Below, one piece after another: positions 1 to 7,659 of a DNA stretch of 64,000 bases; position 1 is the stretch's first letter; every line of letters begins with the position of its first letter. The position numbers were made by a program, and so were the translations under genes. The stretch is from Hydrococcus rivularis NIES-593. Its GTDB lineage: Bacteria > Cyanobacteriota > Cyanobacteriia > Cyanobacteriales > Microcystaceae. The stretch lies in contig NZ_MRCB01000001.1 of assembly GCF_001904635.1 (NCBI RefSeq), forward strand, positions 248,001 to 312,000, given 5' to 3'. The notes beneath the pieces were generated by a model. That model saw only the letters and a program-made list of their open reading frames with translations. It was not told the DNA's origin and made no database searches.

Positions 1-81
1 TGCGAGTTGGAACAATGCGACTATTTGCTGCGCGATCGCATCGGCGATCTTTTAAGCCATCAGAGCTGGGAAAACGATTAA
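1..81 (+). CDS. C-terminal end of an unidentified protein (5' end outside window)
   Basis: Frame 1 is open from the first base and ends in TAA at 79-81, giving 26 residues that start CELEQCDYLLRDRIGDLL and end in SWEND. The helical, charged composition is protein-like and contains a HIP1 site read as RDR. Too little remains to assign a family. It could also be a chance open stretch, because only 26 codons are visible. Confidence 0.4.
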   Translation, partial: CELEQCDYLLRDRIGDLLSHQSWEND

Positions 82-175
82 GAGTTTTGACTAGAAAAAC
101 CAGATTTTGTTTCTAAAAAAGAAACGGGATCAAAAAAATTTAATCCCCAAACGATTTGTTTTATGAGGGCAGGCA

Positions 176-526
176 TCAAGTTTGCCCTAAATTGTCTAAA
201 TACCTCTCCACATCTTCAATGAGGCGAGTTAGTTCTGCTTCCGTCATCAGTCGCACGCGATCGTCGCGAACGGTTAGAAGCACTTTAGCAGCAAAGGGAC
301 TGGGGTAAATATTGGGATTGCAGAAAACTTCTAAAAAAACATCGCCAGTGTAGCGGTATTCCATAGACTTTTGGGGAGTCGGCCTACCGCCACTAGAAGT
401 ATTAACCGCGATCGCTTTGAGACTTTGCATTAAGCGATCGATCTCCTGCTTCAATTTTCTAGCTGCTTCAGGGGTAAAACTAAACGAGACCGAACCTTGG
501 ACGAGATTAAGCGTTATCTGAGTCAT
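176..526 (-). CDS. Conserved-looking hypothetical protein, 116 aa
   Basis: I do not recognise this protein. I place the start at the ATG at 526 (MTQITLNLVQ); an upstream TTG at 565 would add 13 residues but is less likely. The N-terminal third looks like beta strands followed by an amphipathic helix (residues about 17-35, AARKLKQEIDRLMQSL). The middle is strand-rich, with an aromatic stretch and an FxVLLTVRDDRVRLM strand. The end is a helix rich in E, R and L (TEAELTRLIEDVERYLDNL). There is no signal peptide, membrane segment or cysteine motif. It is transcribed alone, divergent from typA. The composition supports a small soluble cyanobacterial protein of unknown role. Confidence 0.6.
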   Translation of the reverse strand: MTQITLNLVQGSVSFSFTPEAARKLKQEIDRLMQSLKAIAVNTSSGGRPTPQKSMEYRYTGDVFLEVFCNPNIYPSPFAAKVLLTVRDDRVRLMTEAELTRLIEDVERYLDNLGQT

Positions 527-760
527 GAGAATGTATCCAAGTACGCCAAGCCTAACAAAAGACAATCTCTAGGGATTTAGCATTGTATCGCTTGTTGTCT
601 GCCCTATTAATTAATCTTTGTAACGAAACCTTCAAAGTACTACATTTGTAGTAAATTTTGGCTGTCACTCAAGAAGGCTTTACAATAACAGGCTATTTTT
701 TAGATAGAATTATTAAGAAATCTATACTTCTCAATACATAACTTTTAACCCATAGTTCCT

Positions 761-2554
761 ATGTCTCTTCCCATTCGCAACGTCGCTATCATTGCCCACG
801 TCGATCACGGCAAAACTACCCTTGTCGATGCCCTTCTCAAACAGTCCGGAATTTTCCGCGAAGGGGAAGACGTGCCTACTTGCGTCATGGACTCCAACGA
901 CCTCGAACGGGAACGGGGCATCACAATTCTGGCAAAAAACACTGCCGTTCGCTACAAGGATACTTTAATCAATATCGTTGACACTCCCGGACACGCCGAT
1001 TTTGGCGGCGAAGTCGAACGGGTTTTGGGAATGGTGGATGGCTGCATTCTAATTGTCGATGCCAATGAAGGTCCCATGCCCCAAACTCGGTTCGTACTCA
1101 AAAAAGCCCTAGAAAAAGGTTTGCGTCCTATCGTCGTCGTTAACAAAATCGATCGCCCTCAAGCCGAACCCGACCGGGCAGTTGATAAAGTCTTCGATTT
1201 ATTCGTAGAATTAGGGGCAGATGACGATCAATGCGACTTTACGACTCTGTATGCTTCTGGTTTAGCGGGTTTCGCCAAAGAGAACCTAGAAGACGAAGGG
1301 AAAGATATGCAGCCCCTCTTTGAAGCCATCCTGCACCACGTAGCCCCACCAGCCGGCGATCCCAACAAACCCTTACAATTGCAAGTGACCACCCTGGACT
1401 ATTCTGAATATTTAGGGCGAATCGTCATTGGCAGAATTCACAACGGGGTACTCAAAGCAGGACAGCAAGCGGCACTGATCAAAGATACGGGCGAGATTAT
1501 CAAAGCCAAAATCACAAAATTGCTGGGATTTGAAGGTCTAAAACGCGTCGAGTTGACAGAAGCCAGTGCGGGTAATATCGTCGCAGTAGCTGGGTTTGCC
1601 GATGCCAATATTGGCGAGACAATTACTTCTCCCGAAGATCCGCAGGCATTGCCCTTGATTAAGGTAGACGAACCTACCTTACAGATGACCTTCTCGGTCA
1701 ACGATTCTCCCTTCGCCGGACAAGAGGGGAACTTTGTTACTTCTCGACAACTGCGCGATCGCCTTTTCCGAGAACTGGAAACCAACGTTGCCCTACGAGT
1801 AGAAGAAACGGACTCTGCTGACAAATTTATGGTTTCTGGACGGGGCGAACTCCATCTAGGCATCCTCATTGAAACCATGCGTCGGGAAGGATATGAATTC
1901 CAAGTCTCCCAGCCTCAAGTCATCTACCGCGAAATCAACGGTCAGCCCTGCGAACCTTTTGAATATCTCGTTCTAGACGTTCCCGACGAAGCAGTTGGTT
2001 CTTGCATCGAACGCCTCGGACAGCGCAAGGGAGAAATGCAAGATATGCAAGCTGGTGGCAACGGACGCACTCAACTAGAGTTTGTCATTCCAGCGCGAGG
2101 ATTGATCGGTTTCCGAGGCGAATTCATCCGCCTAACGCGCGGGGAAGGCATTATGAACCATAGTTTCCTCGAATATCGTCCTCTCTCTGGCGAAGTAGAA
2201 ACCCGCTACAACGGAGTTATGATTGCCTTTGAAGAGGGAGTTGCCACTTTCTACGCCCTGAAAAATGCGGAAGATCGAGGAGTATTCTTTATTACTCCCG
2301 GCACAAAAGTCTATAAAGGCATGATCGTTGGAGAACACAATCGCCCGCAAGACTTGGAGTTGAATGTCTGCAAAACCAAGCAGCTAACTAACCACCGTTC
2401 GGCGACGGGAGACGAATTAGTCCAGTTGCAAACGCCTGTAGAAATGAGTTTAGAAAGGGCTTTAGAATATATCGGACCCGATGAGTTAGTAGAAATCACG
2501 CCGAAGTCGATTCGCTTGCGGAAGATGGCAGCAAAGAAACTAGCCAAGCGATAA
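761..2554 (+). CDS. typA: Translational GTPase TypA/BipA
   Basis: This is a ribosome-associated elongation-factor-like GTPase, involved in ribosome assembly and stress adaptation in other bacteria. All the GTPase motifs are visible: G1 AHVDHGKT at residues 12-19, RERGITI near 50-56, G3 DTPGH at 74-78, and G4 NKID at 128-131. A domain II barrel (about 200-290), EF-G-like domains III and V, and the TypA-specific C-terminal region ([29 protein letters not shown]) follow. The length of 597 aa is typical of the family. The start is the first ATG before [19 protein letters not shown], which is the usual N-terminus. The gene is monocistronic, with a strong intrinsic terminator 26 bases after the stop. 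Confidence 0.97.
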   Translation: MSLPIRNVAIIAHVDHGKTTLVDALLKQSGIFREGEDVPTCVMDSNDLERERGITILAKNTAVRYKDTLINIVDTPGHADFGGEVERVLGMVDGCILIVDANEGPMPQTRFVLKKALEKGLRPIVVVNKIDRPQAEPDRAVDKVFDLFVELGADDDQCDFTTLYASGLAGFAKENLEDEGKDMQPLFEAILHHVAPPAGDPNKPLQLQVTTLDYSEYLGRIVIGRIHNGVLKAGQQAALIKDTGEIIKAKITKLLGFEGLKRVELTEASAGNIVAVAGFADANIGETITSPEDPQALPLIKVDEPTLQMTFSVNDSPFAGQEGNFVTSRQLRDRLFRELETNVALRVEETDSADKFMVSGRGELHLGILIETMRREGYEFQVSQPQVIYREINGQPCEPFEYLVLDVPDEAVGSCIERLGQRKGEMQDMQAGGNGRTQLEFVIPARGLIGFRGEFIRLTRGEGIMNHSFLEYRPLSGEVETRYNGVMIAFEEGVATFYALKNAEDRGVFFITPGTKVYKGMIVGEHNRPQDLELNVCKTKQLTNHRSATGDELVQLQTPVEMSLERALEYIGPDELVEITPKSIRLRKMAAKKLAKR

Positions 2555-2579
2555 GCGATCGGTTAACCCCGTTACTAAA

Positions 2580-2610
2580 ACAAAGCCCGCTCAGGCGGGT
2601 TTTGTGTTTT
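2580..2610 (+). terminator. Rho-independent terminator of typA
   Basis: An 11-bp stem pairs 2580-2590 (ACAAAGCCCGC) with 2595-2605 (GCGGGTTTTGT) around a TCAG loop, with one G-U pair. A T-rich run (GTTTT) follows. The GC-rich inner stem, tetraloop and distance from the typA stop codon are all typical. Confidence 0.9.
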
Positions 2611-2862
2611 ATTTTAACGCGATTGTTGTTTTAGAGGCAGTAGCCTATCGCTCTTTTCCATAATGTAAATAAATGGCTACTAAAATCCAAAAATATCGAC
2701 AAATAGCAAGAAATATAAGATTTTTTAGCTGAATATAAAAAATATTTTTTCTTGCTTTTCGATCATTTTTTATATCAAATCTTGTAAAAAAAAGAACAAA
2801 AAGAAAGGTTCAATAGGTAAAATTTTAGTAAAAGGGAAATTATTAAAGGGAGGGGAAAATAT

Positions 2863-3126
2863 ATGTTGACTAAAGCTATTGAATTAAAAGATTTAGTTTC
2901 AATAGATCGGGATAAATCTGGCAGTCGCGCCACGATTACAGTAGACCTACAAGAGGAATTGGAAAAAGAAGAGTTATCGGGCAAATTTGATAAGTTTGAA
3001 ACGGTTTTTCAAGAGAAAACTGGAAAGCTGATAGTTATGTGCGAAGTGGCTTCCGATCCGCCTCAAGCATGGGACAGTGAAGAAGAATCGGGGCTTTTTA
3101 AGCTGATTCAATCGTGGGTGGTATAG
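2863..3126 (+). CDS. Hypothetical acidic protein, 87 aa
   Basis: A small soluble protein of unknown function, with no recognised domain. The ATG is preceded by the purine-rich ribosome binding site GGGAGGGG about 8 bases upstream, which settles the start. The chain starts with a basic/acidic segment (LTKAIELKDLVSIDRDKSGSR), then a very acidic helix (LQEELEKEELSGKFDKFE), a strand (KLIVMCEVAS), and an acidic C-terminus ending in FKLIQSWVV. It sits alone in an AT-rich region between typA and hisC, with long spacers on both sides. There is no membrane segment or signal peptide. The ribosome binding site and balanced codon use make it a likely real gene. Confidence 0.6.
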   Translation: MLTKAIELKDLVSIDRDKSGSRATITVDLQEELEKEELSGKFDKFETVFQEKTGKLIVMCEVASDPPQAWDSEEESGLFKLIQSWVV

Positions 3127-3301
3127 GAGAGCAAGTGAGGTCGATCGATTGTAGTCAGCATTGAGGGCGATTGCATCACTAAAAAATCCCTTTTTACAGC
3201 TACTTTTTACAGAGAATTTAAAAAAAATGGGGGTGTATTATTAAACTGCTGAGATCGCCCTCTTATTAATTTCCTCAAGGAAAACCAGTTTAACGGCTAC
3301 T

Positions 3302-3321
3302 AGAATGAAATAGCTTGCCCT
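3302..3321 (+). repeat. Fragment of the AGGGCTATTTCATTCT-ended element (right end)
   Basis: The string AGAATGAAATAG, then CTTGCCCT, resembles the right end AGAATGAAATAACCCT of the element at 5670-5799, with a 4-base insertion. No matching left end lies nearby, so it looks like a solo, decayed terminus. Confidence 0.35.
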
Positions 3322-3356
3322 GTCAAGGGAGATCGAAAATCTACAAGGGGATTACA

Positions 3357-3652
3357 GGTTGTCCCAAAAGTAAAGAATGTGCAAGGTACTCCGCCAAGTA
3401 AGCGGCGGAGTCTGAAAAGCACTTTGTCATGTTGAGCGTAGCAGTAGCGAAGCGAAACATCTTATCTCAATTAGTAATTCGCAATTATTAGTTCGCAATT
3501 AGTCAGCAGTTCTCGGTGTAAAGCTTTTTTAATGAGCATCTGTAGCGTTCTTCTTTAGAAATAATATTAGCATGCCAATTCCAAACAGAGATTCTTCGTT
3601 ACGTTTTACTGGACTGGGAATGACAAAATGGACTTTTGGGGTGTCCTCTTAG
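3357..3652. repeat. Degenerate MITE-like element with TTAGAGGA-type ends
   Basis: The right end (3631-3652, GACTTTTGGGGTGTCCTCTTA) read in reverse is TAAGAGGA-N6-AAAAGTC. The left end (AGGTTGTCCCAAAAGT at about 3357-3372) matches it at 12 of 16 positions. The same terminal motif occurs on both ends of the element at 30703-30820. Inside are a palindrome (CTCCGCC 3389-3395 against GGCGGAG 3404-3410), a stretch of the GTAGCGAAGCGAAACATCTT type, the 87-nt repeat at 3476-3562, and GATTCTTCGTTACG sequence shared in reverse with 30720-30770. The whole spacer 3127-3708 holds no gene. Confidence 0.5.
3476..3562 (+). repeat. 87-nt dispersed repeat, copy 1
   Basis: This segment aligns without gaps to 34777-34863 in the same orientation. 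I count about ten mismatches, so roughly 88 percent identity. It begins AATTCGCAATTATTAG and ends in GTAGCGTTC then TTCTTTAGAAAT. It contains a short direct repeat of TTCGCAATTA. It has no ORF and lies in a spacer. It could be a mobile fragment or a small-RNA or structured element. Confidence 0.75.
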
Positions 3653-3708
3653 ATTCCAGTCGGTTCTGTTTGAAGATATACTCAGGATCGCAGCGATAAA
3701 AAAATAGA

Positions 3709-4755
3709 ATGTTACCGATTCGAGAATGCGTACTCCAAACACCAGGTTACGTACCAGGGGAACAACCCCAAACCAATGATTTCATTAAACTCAATACGAA
3801 TGAAAATCCTTATCCTCCGCCGCCAGAGATATTTGATGCGCTACAGGCGGAATTACCCAAGCTAAGATTATATCCCGATCCAGTTTCGACAAAGCTTAGA
3901 AAAGCGGCAGGGGCTGTTTTTGGAGTATCTGCGGATAATATTATCGCCGGGAATGGTTCGGATGACATTTTAAGTATCGCCATCCGCACCTTTGTCAATC
4001 CTGGGGAAGCGATCGCATTTTTAGATCTAACCTATTCCTTATATGACACGCTAGCAAGAATCCACGGCGCATCGATTATAGAAATTCCTACCGATGAAAA
4101 CTTTGCGTTAAGCGAACCGATTATTTGCCCCGAAGCAAAGCTAATTTTTCTAGCTTCTCCCAATCCACCCGTCGGAAAACATCTCAACCGCGACTATCTT
4201 GAAAAAACCTGCGCTCAATCGACAGCAATTGTCGTAATTGATGAGGCTTATGTTGATTTTTCAGATGAAAATCATCTCGATTTTCTCCAAAAATATGACA
4301 ACGTAATTATTAGCCGTACCATGTCAAAAAGTTATAGTTTGGCAGGAATGCGAGTAGGATTTGGCATGGCTTCCCAAAGTTTAATCGAACAGATGAACAA
4401 AGTTCGAGATTCTTATAATTTGGATCGCCTATCGCAAACTTTAGCAACGGCTGCTCTTGAATCTCATTCTTATTTTCAAACTATCTGGCAAAAAGTTCGT
4501 CGAACGAGAAGCCGCGCGATCGCAGCTTTAAGAGATCTAGAATTTTTTGTGTTTGATTCTGACTCTAACTTTGTCCTAGCTTCGCCTCAATGGATGAGTG
4601 CCGCAGAACTTTATGCTCAATTAAAAGAACGCAAAATTTTAGTTCGGTATTTTAAGCATCCTCGCATTTTAAACTACGTGCGAATTTCTATCGGAACCGA
4701 TGAAGAGATAGATCGTTTATTGACAGCGATCGCGCAAATAAAAGCACAAAAATAA
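3709..4755 (+). CDS. hisC: Histidinol-phosphate aminotransferase
   Basis: PLP enzyme converting imidazole-acetol phosphate and glutamate to histidinol phosphate, the seventh step of histidine synthesis. Family marks are LNTNENPYPPPP (28-39), YPDPVS (55-60), GNGSDDIL, the SPNPPVG loop (150-156), DEAYVDF with the cofactor-contacting Asp178 and Tyr181, and the Schiff-base lysine Lys207 in SRTMSKSYSLAGMRVGF. The length of 348 aa is normal. The ATG start lacks a strong Shine-Dalgarno sequence. The next gene starts 3 bases after the stop and encodes a HisN-like phosphatase, so consecutive pathway steps are probably co-transcribed. Cyanobacteria can carry more than one HisC-like protein, so a broader aromatic aminotransferase role is possible. 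Confidence 0.93.
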   Translation: MLPIRECVLQTPGYVPGEQPQTNDFIKLNTNENPYPPPPEIFDALQAELPKLRLYPDPVSTKLRKAAGAVFGVSADNIIAGNGSDDILSIAIRTFVNPGEAIAFLDLTYSLYDTLARIHGASIIEIPTDENFALSEPIICPEAKLIFLASPNPPVGKHLNRDYLEKTCAQSTAIVVIDEAYVDFSDENHLDFLQKYDNVIISRTMSKSYSLAGMRVGFGMASQSLIEQMNKVRDSYNLDRLSQTLATAALESHSYFQTIWQKVRRTRSRAIAALRDLEFFVFDSDSNFVLASPQWMSAAELYAQLKERKILVRYFKHPRILNYVRISIGTDEEIDRLLTAIAQIKAQK

Positions 4756-4758
4756 ATA

Positions 4759-5574
4759 ATGGATGACTTAACTCAACTAATCGAGCTAGCAGAAAAATTA
4801 GCCGATATATCTGGAGAAATCATTAAACAATACTTCAGACAGCCTCGCATCGAAGCAGAAACTAAAGCAGGAGCAATTTCTTCTATTGTCACGATTGCTG
4901 ATAAAGAAGCAGAAAATGCAATGGTAGAAATCATTTTAAAAGAAGCCCCAAATGATGGCATTATTCGAGAAGAGGGAGAAAATATTCCCTCTCAAAATGG
5001 GCGATATTGGGTACTAGATCCTATTGATGGAACGGCATCTTTTGTTAGAGGAATTCCAAGTTTTGGGACGTTAATCGGGTTAGTTAACTTAGAAACTAAT
5101 GAGCCATTAATTGGTGTTATTAATCAGCCAATTATGCAAGAAAGATGGATTGGCATAAAAGGAAAATCGACTCTATTTAATCAGCGATCGCTTGTCAATA
5201 CCTATGCACGAGATAGAGATAGCAAACTAACAGAAGCTTGTTTGATTTCTACCACTCCTTTTATGTTTATTACAGATAGGCAAAAAGCAATAGCAAAAAG
5301 CCTGCAAAAAGTCTGCCAGCGCACTGCTTTTGGCGGCGATTGTTATAATTATGCGGCACTAGCTTCGGGCTGGTCTTCGATGCCTATAGTCGTTCTAGAA
5401 TCCGACATGAACTATTATGATTTTTGCGCTCTCATTCCTATTATTGAAGGCGTGGGAGGAGTTATCACAGATTGGTCGGGCAACAAACTAAACCATGAAT
5501 CGACTGAAGTTTTAGCAACTTCTAATCATTTTTTGTGGGAACAAACTATTGAAGTTATTAGAAATATTCAGTAA
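4759..5574 (+). CDS. hisN: Inositol-monophosphatase-family histidinol-phosphatase (HisN type)
   Basis: A metal-dependent phosphatase of the IMPase superfamily. Visible motifs are EEGE (71-74), the metal site DPIDGTASFVRG (Asp87 and Asp90), and GGDCY (192-196), a signature of the HisN subgroup. The distal site usually reads WDxAA but is YYDFCAL here, keeping Asp221. It begins 3 bases after hisC ends, which strongly suggests that it hydrolyses histidinol phosphate, the product of HisC. A generic inositol or sugar phosphatase role cannot be excluded from sequence alone, but gene order and the GGDCY motif favour HisN. The length of 271 aa fits. No terminator is evident directly after the stop. 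Confidence 0.85.
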   Translation: MDDLTQLIELAEKLADISGEIIKQYFRQPRIEAETKAGAISSIVTIADKEAENAMVEIILKEAPNDGIIREEGENIPSQNGRYWVLDPIDGTASFVRGIPSFGTLIGLVNLETNEPLIGVINQPIMQERWIGIKGKSTLFNQRSLVNTYARDRDSKLTEACLISTTPFMFITDRQKAIAKSLQKVCQRTAFGGDCYNYAALASGWSSMPIVVLESDMNYYDFCALIPIIEGVGGVITDWSGNKLNHESTEVLATSNHFLWEQTIEVIRNIQ

Positions 5575-5602
5575 TAATAGTAAATTCATCCGATTGGGTA
5601 TC

Positions 5603-5817
5603 GTAGGGGCAGGTTTAATAAAAAATAGAAACAAAATATCACAAAACAAGATAAACCTGCTCCTAATCCAGGGCTATTTCATTCTCGAAAGCTAGAGAAT
5701 CAATTCTCTGTCTAATCCCTTAAGTCCTATAAGACGGACTTAAATTTTGAGCCAAGAAATTCATTTCTTGGTTAACTGCAATCAGAATGAAATAACCCTG
5801 CTCCTAACCGCCCGTAC
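5603..5817. repeat. GTAGGGGC...CCCGTAC inverted repeat, interrupted by another element
   Basis: The arms GTAGGGGCAGGTTTA (from 5603) and TAAACCTGCTCCTA (5652-5665) are complementary with one mismatch. The usual distal end of this repeat type, CCGCCCGTAC, lies at 5808-5817, on the far side of the 130-bp element at 5670-5799. A compact relative (GTAGGGGCGG ... CCCGCCCGTAC) is at 16728-16780. The older repeat therefore seems to have been split by an insertion. Confidence 0.6.
5670..5799. mobile_element. 130-bp MITE-like element with 16-bp inverted ends (copy A)
   Basis: The left end AGGGCTATTTCATTCT (5670-5685) and right end AGAATGAAATAACCCT (5784-5799) are inverted copies with one mismatch. 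GCTCCTAA lies next to both ends (5659-5666 and 5800-5807), a probable target duplication. Inside are hairpin AAGTCC (5722-5727) with GGACTT (5736-5741), and hairpin CCAAGAAA-TTCA-TTTCTTGG (5752-5771). No ORF. Related copies: 16867-17004, and part of one at 40220-40267. Confidence 0.75.
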
Positions 5818-5890
5818 AAAAAACGACAGAAAAAGATTATACTAATTAAAAATCGATAAAATTAAATAAGATAACTAGTGAAGGAAAGTT

Positions 5891-6076
5891 ATGAGCGAAT
5901 ATGATGTTAGCGATACTCTGCCTTGGACGACTGAAGCTAAGGCAAAGCTAAAAAACATCCCCTTTTTTGTTAGAACTCAAGCTCGTCAAAGGATAGAAGA
6001 ACTAGCTCGCGCTGCGAATTTAGATAAGGTTACGGTTGAAATTGTAGAGCAGGCAAGAACTGAATTCGGTCAGTAG
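5891..6076 (+). CDS. Stand-alone PCP_red-domain protein, 61 aa
   Basis: The whole protein matches the small PCP_red domain, otherwise found at the C-terminus of the BchB/ChlB subunit of light-independent protochlorophyllide reductase. Diagnostic residues are [24 protein letters not shown] near 10-33, followed by a helix and the closing segment [14 protein letters not shown]. In the enzyme this domain lies next to the substrate site; free-standing versions in cyanobacteria have no established role that I know. A ribosome binding site (AAGGAAAG) lies 4-11 bases before the ATG. The gene is isolated, with the repeat-bearing spacer upstream and convergent lapA-like gene downstream. No ChlB, ChlN or ChlL gene is in the window. 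Confidence 0.85.
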   Translation: MSEYDVSDTLPWTTEAKAKLKNIPFFVRTQARQRIEELARAANLDKVTVEIVEQARTEFGQ

Positions 6077-6145
6077 AAAAGGCACGATTTAGAATTTTTA
6101 TTTGCGATCTCAATCTTTTTAAATAAAAAATAACAAAACTTTTAA

Positions 6146-6913
6146 TTAAATCCAGTCTTCTTCATCCTCGTCTTCTCTCGTCTGTTGCTCCTGGGCGTTC
6201 TGATAAGGAGGGAGAATCACTCGGTAGTTAGCATCGTACACGCGATCGCTTTTGTCTTCCTCTTTATCTTGTTTATCTTGTTTGCTTTCCTCCTTGTCTT
6301 GCCTATCTTTGGGTTCTCGATAGACGTAGGAATAAACGGAACCCGTGCGGGTTGCTGATTTGGGTTGCTGTTCTGCCTCAAAAACAGTAGATTTGTCTTC
6401 TTCTAGCTGGCGAGCGCTATCTTCGACTGCGCGTTCCTCTGTTCGTGCGGGTTCGCGGGGAACTTCGCGAACGAAATCGCGGACGGGTTCTCGTATAATG
6501 GGTTCGCGAGCAGGCTTTTGAACATTCCAATCATCCCACTCCTCTTGGTAATCCTTCTCCCAATCCGATCTGTAAGAAGATGGGGGAGTCTGTGCGGGCG
6601 ATCGCGAATCATCTTGTGGCAGACGATAGTCCGAAGACATCTGGGGAGACTGAGGGGAAGGCGGCGGCGGAGAATACGATCGCGATCGGGTTGCCTCAAA
6701 ATTTCGGGGAACGGATGGTTTTCCTAAAGAAGACAACAGCCGCCAGAAAAGGCTAGTCAAAGCCCCCGCAGCGATAAATAATAAAACCCAACCCGCGATC
6801 GGCAGCGTCACCCTAGCGAGATTGCCAAAAAAGACTAACGTAACCGCCTGCTGATTTTGCAAGAAAAAGACAATTCCAACACCCAGCACCAGCAATAAAA
6901 TTAGTAACCGCAT
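6146..6913 (-). CDS. LapA-domain (DUF1049) membrane protein with long charged tail
   Basis: The N-terminal 70 residues form a LapA domain: a first membrane helix (1-18, RLLILLLVLGVGIVFFLQNQ), the motif QNQQAVTLVFFGN, and a second helix (about 38-58, IAGWVLLFIAAGALTSLFWRL). Family relatives act in lipopolysaccharide assembly or as general inner-membrane scaffolds. The rest (about 75-255) is low-complexity: proline/serine-rich, then repeated REP/VRE segments (EPIIREPVRDFVREVPREPAR), KQDKQDKEEDK runs, and an acidic end DEDEEDWI. It is therefore probably disordered and cytoplasmic. The start is the ATG before RLLI. The tail is far longer than the domain needs, and its repeated charged units may vary between strains. 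Confidence 0.8.
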   Translation of the reverse strand: MRLLILLLVLGVGIVFFLQNQQAVTLVFFGNLARVTLPIAGWVLLFIAAGALTSLFWRLLSSLGKPSVPRNFEATRSRSYSPPPPSPQSPQMSSDYRLPQDDSRSPAQTPPSSYRSDWEKDYQEEWDDWNVQKPAREPIIREPVRDFVREVPREPARTEERAVEDSARQLEEDKSTVFEAEQQPKSATRTGSVYSYVYREPKDRQDKEESKQDKQDKEEDKSDRVYDANYRVILPPYQNAQEQQTREDEDEEDWI

Positions 6914-6916
6914 AAT

Positions 6917-7010
6917 CAGTTAGTGGTTAATGGATAGTTGTTAGTAGTTAGTGGTTAGTTGTCTCCCCACACTCCCTTGTCTCCTTGTCCCTTGCTCCTC
7001 CCTCCGCCCT
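6917..7010 (+). repeat. TTAGTGGTTAGT / TCTCCCCACTCCC low-complexity repeat, copy 1
   Basis: Degenerate heptamer-like TTAGTGG/TTAGTTG units are followed by a pyrimidine-rich block beginning TTGTCTCCCCAC. The same two-part arrangement recurs at 10161-10270 and 33555-33715, always between genes. It resembles the short tandem heptamer repeats known in cyanobacteria. Confidence 0.65.
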
Positions 7011-7014
7011 TAGA

Positions 7015-7656
7015 TTAATGTCCTTGCCAGCGATTGATGGGAATGCAGTCAATATCTAGTTGATCTAAGGCGCGAGCTACCACAAAATCGACCAAATCTT
7101 CAATCGTTTGTGGGTTGTGATACCAGGCAGGGATTGCCGGAACTATTCTAGCGCCTGCCTCTGCCAAGGTGGTGAGATTGCGCAAATGAATCAAACTAAA
7201 AGGGGTTTCGCGGGGAACGATTACCAGAGGGCGATTTTCTTTAAGTTGAACGTCAGCCGCCCTTTCCAAAAGATCGGAACTCAAACCTGCCGCCAGTTTT
7301 GCCACCGTACTCATGCTACAAGGGATGACGAGCATCCCCAGCGTGCGAAAAGAACCGCTAGCAAGGGTCGCACCTACATCTCCCCAACGATGACAGCGAA
7401 GCTTGCCCCTAGAAGGAACTCCTGCTTGCTCTCGCCAAAATTGCTCCTGTAGATCTGGTTCTGGCGGCATGCGGATATTGTTTTCCGCTTGCCAAACCAT
7501 ATAAGTCGCTTTTGAGGCGACGACATCGATCGCATAATCGGCTTCCAAAAGAAACTTGATGGCTCGAACTGCATAAATTAATCCCGAAGCCCCACTAATA
7601 CCGAGAATTAAGGGACGAGTCTTTGAACCGATCGCTGGTAACTGGTTACTGGTCAC
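7015..7656 (-). CDS. ubiX: Flavin prenyltransferase UbiX
   Basis: UbiX joins a dimethylallyl group to FMN to make the prenylated flavin cofactor of UbiD-type decarboxylases, used in quinone synthesis. The Rossmann-like start LILGISGASGLIYAVRAIKFL (about 16-36), the segment GSFRTLGMLVIPCSMSTVAKLAAGLSSDLLERAADVQLKE, and RPLVIVPRETPFSLIHLRNL are diagnostic. The start is a GTG at 7656, three bases after the stop of the HEAT-repeat gene; the next in-frame Met is deep inside the fold. The first seven codons (MTSNQLP) are made of three copies of a TGACCAG-like heptamer, so the N-terminus derives from a spacer repeat. UbiX is dodecameric and cytosolic in relatives. UbiD is not in the window. Confidence 0.93.
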   Translation of the reverse strand: MTSNQLPAIGSKTRPLILGISGASGLIYAVRAIKFLLEADYAIDVVASKATYMVWQAENNIRMPPEPDLQEQFWREQAGVPSRGKLRCHRWGDVGATLASGSFRTLGMLVIPCSMSTVAKLAAGLSSDLLERAADVQLKENRPLVIVPRETPFSLIHLRNLTTLAEAGARIVPAIPAWYHNPQTIEDLVDFVVARALDQLDIDCIPINRWQGH

Positions 7657-7659
7657 CGA

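Noticed and set aside
952-1878. Minus-strand ORFs inside typA
   Set aside because: Codon shadows of the GTPase gene; no signals of their own.
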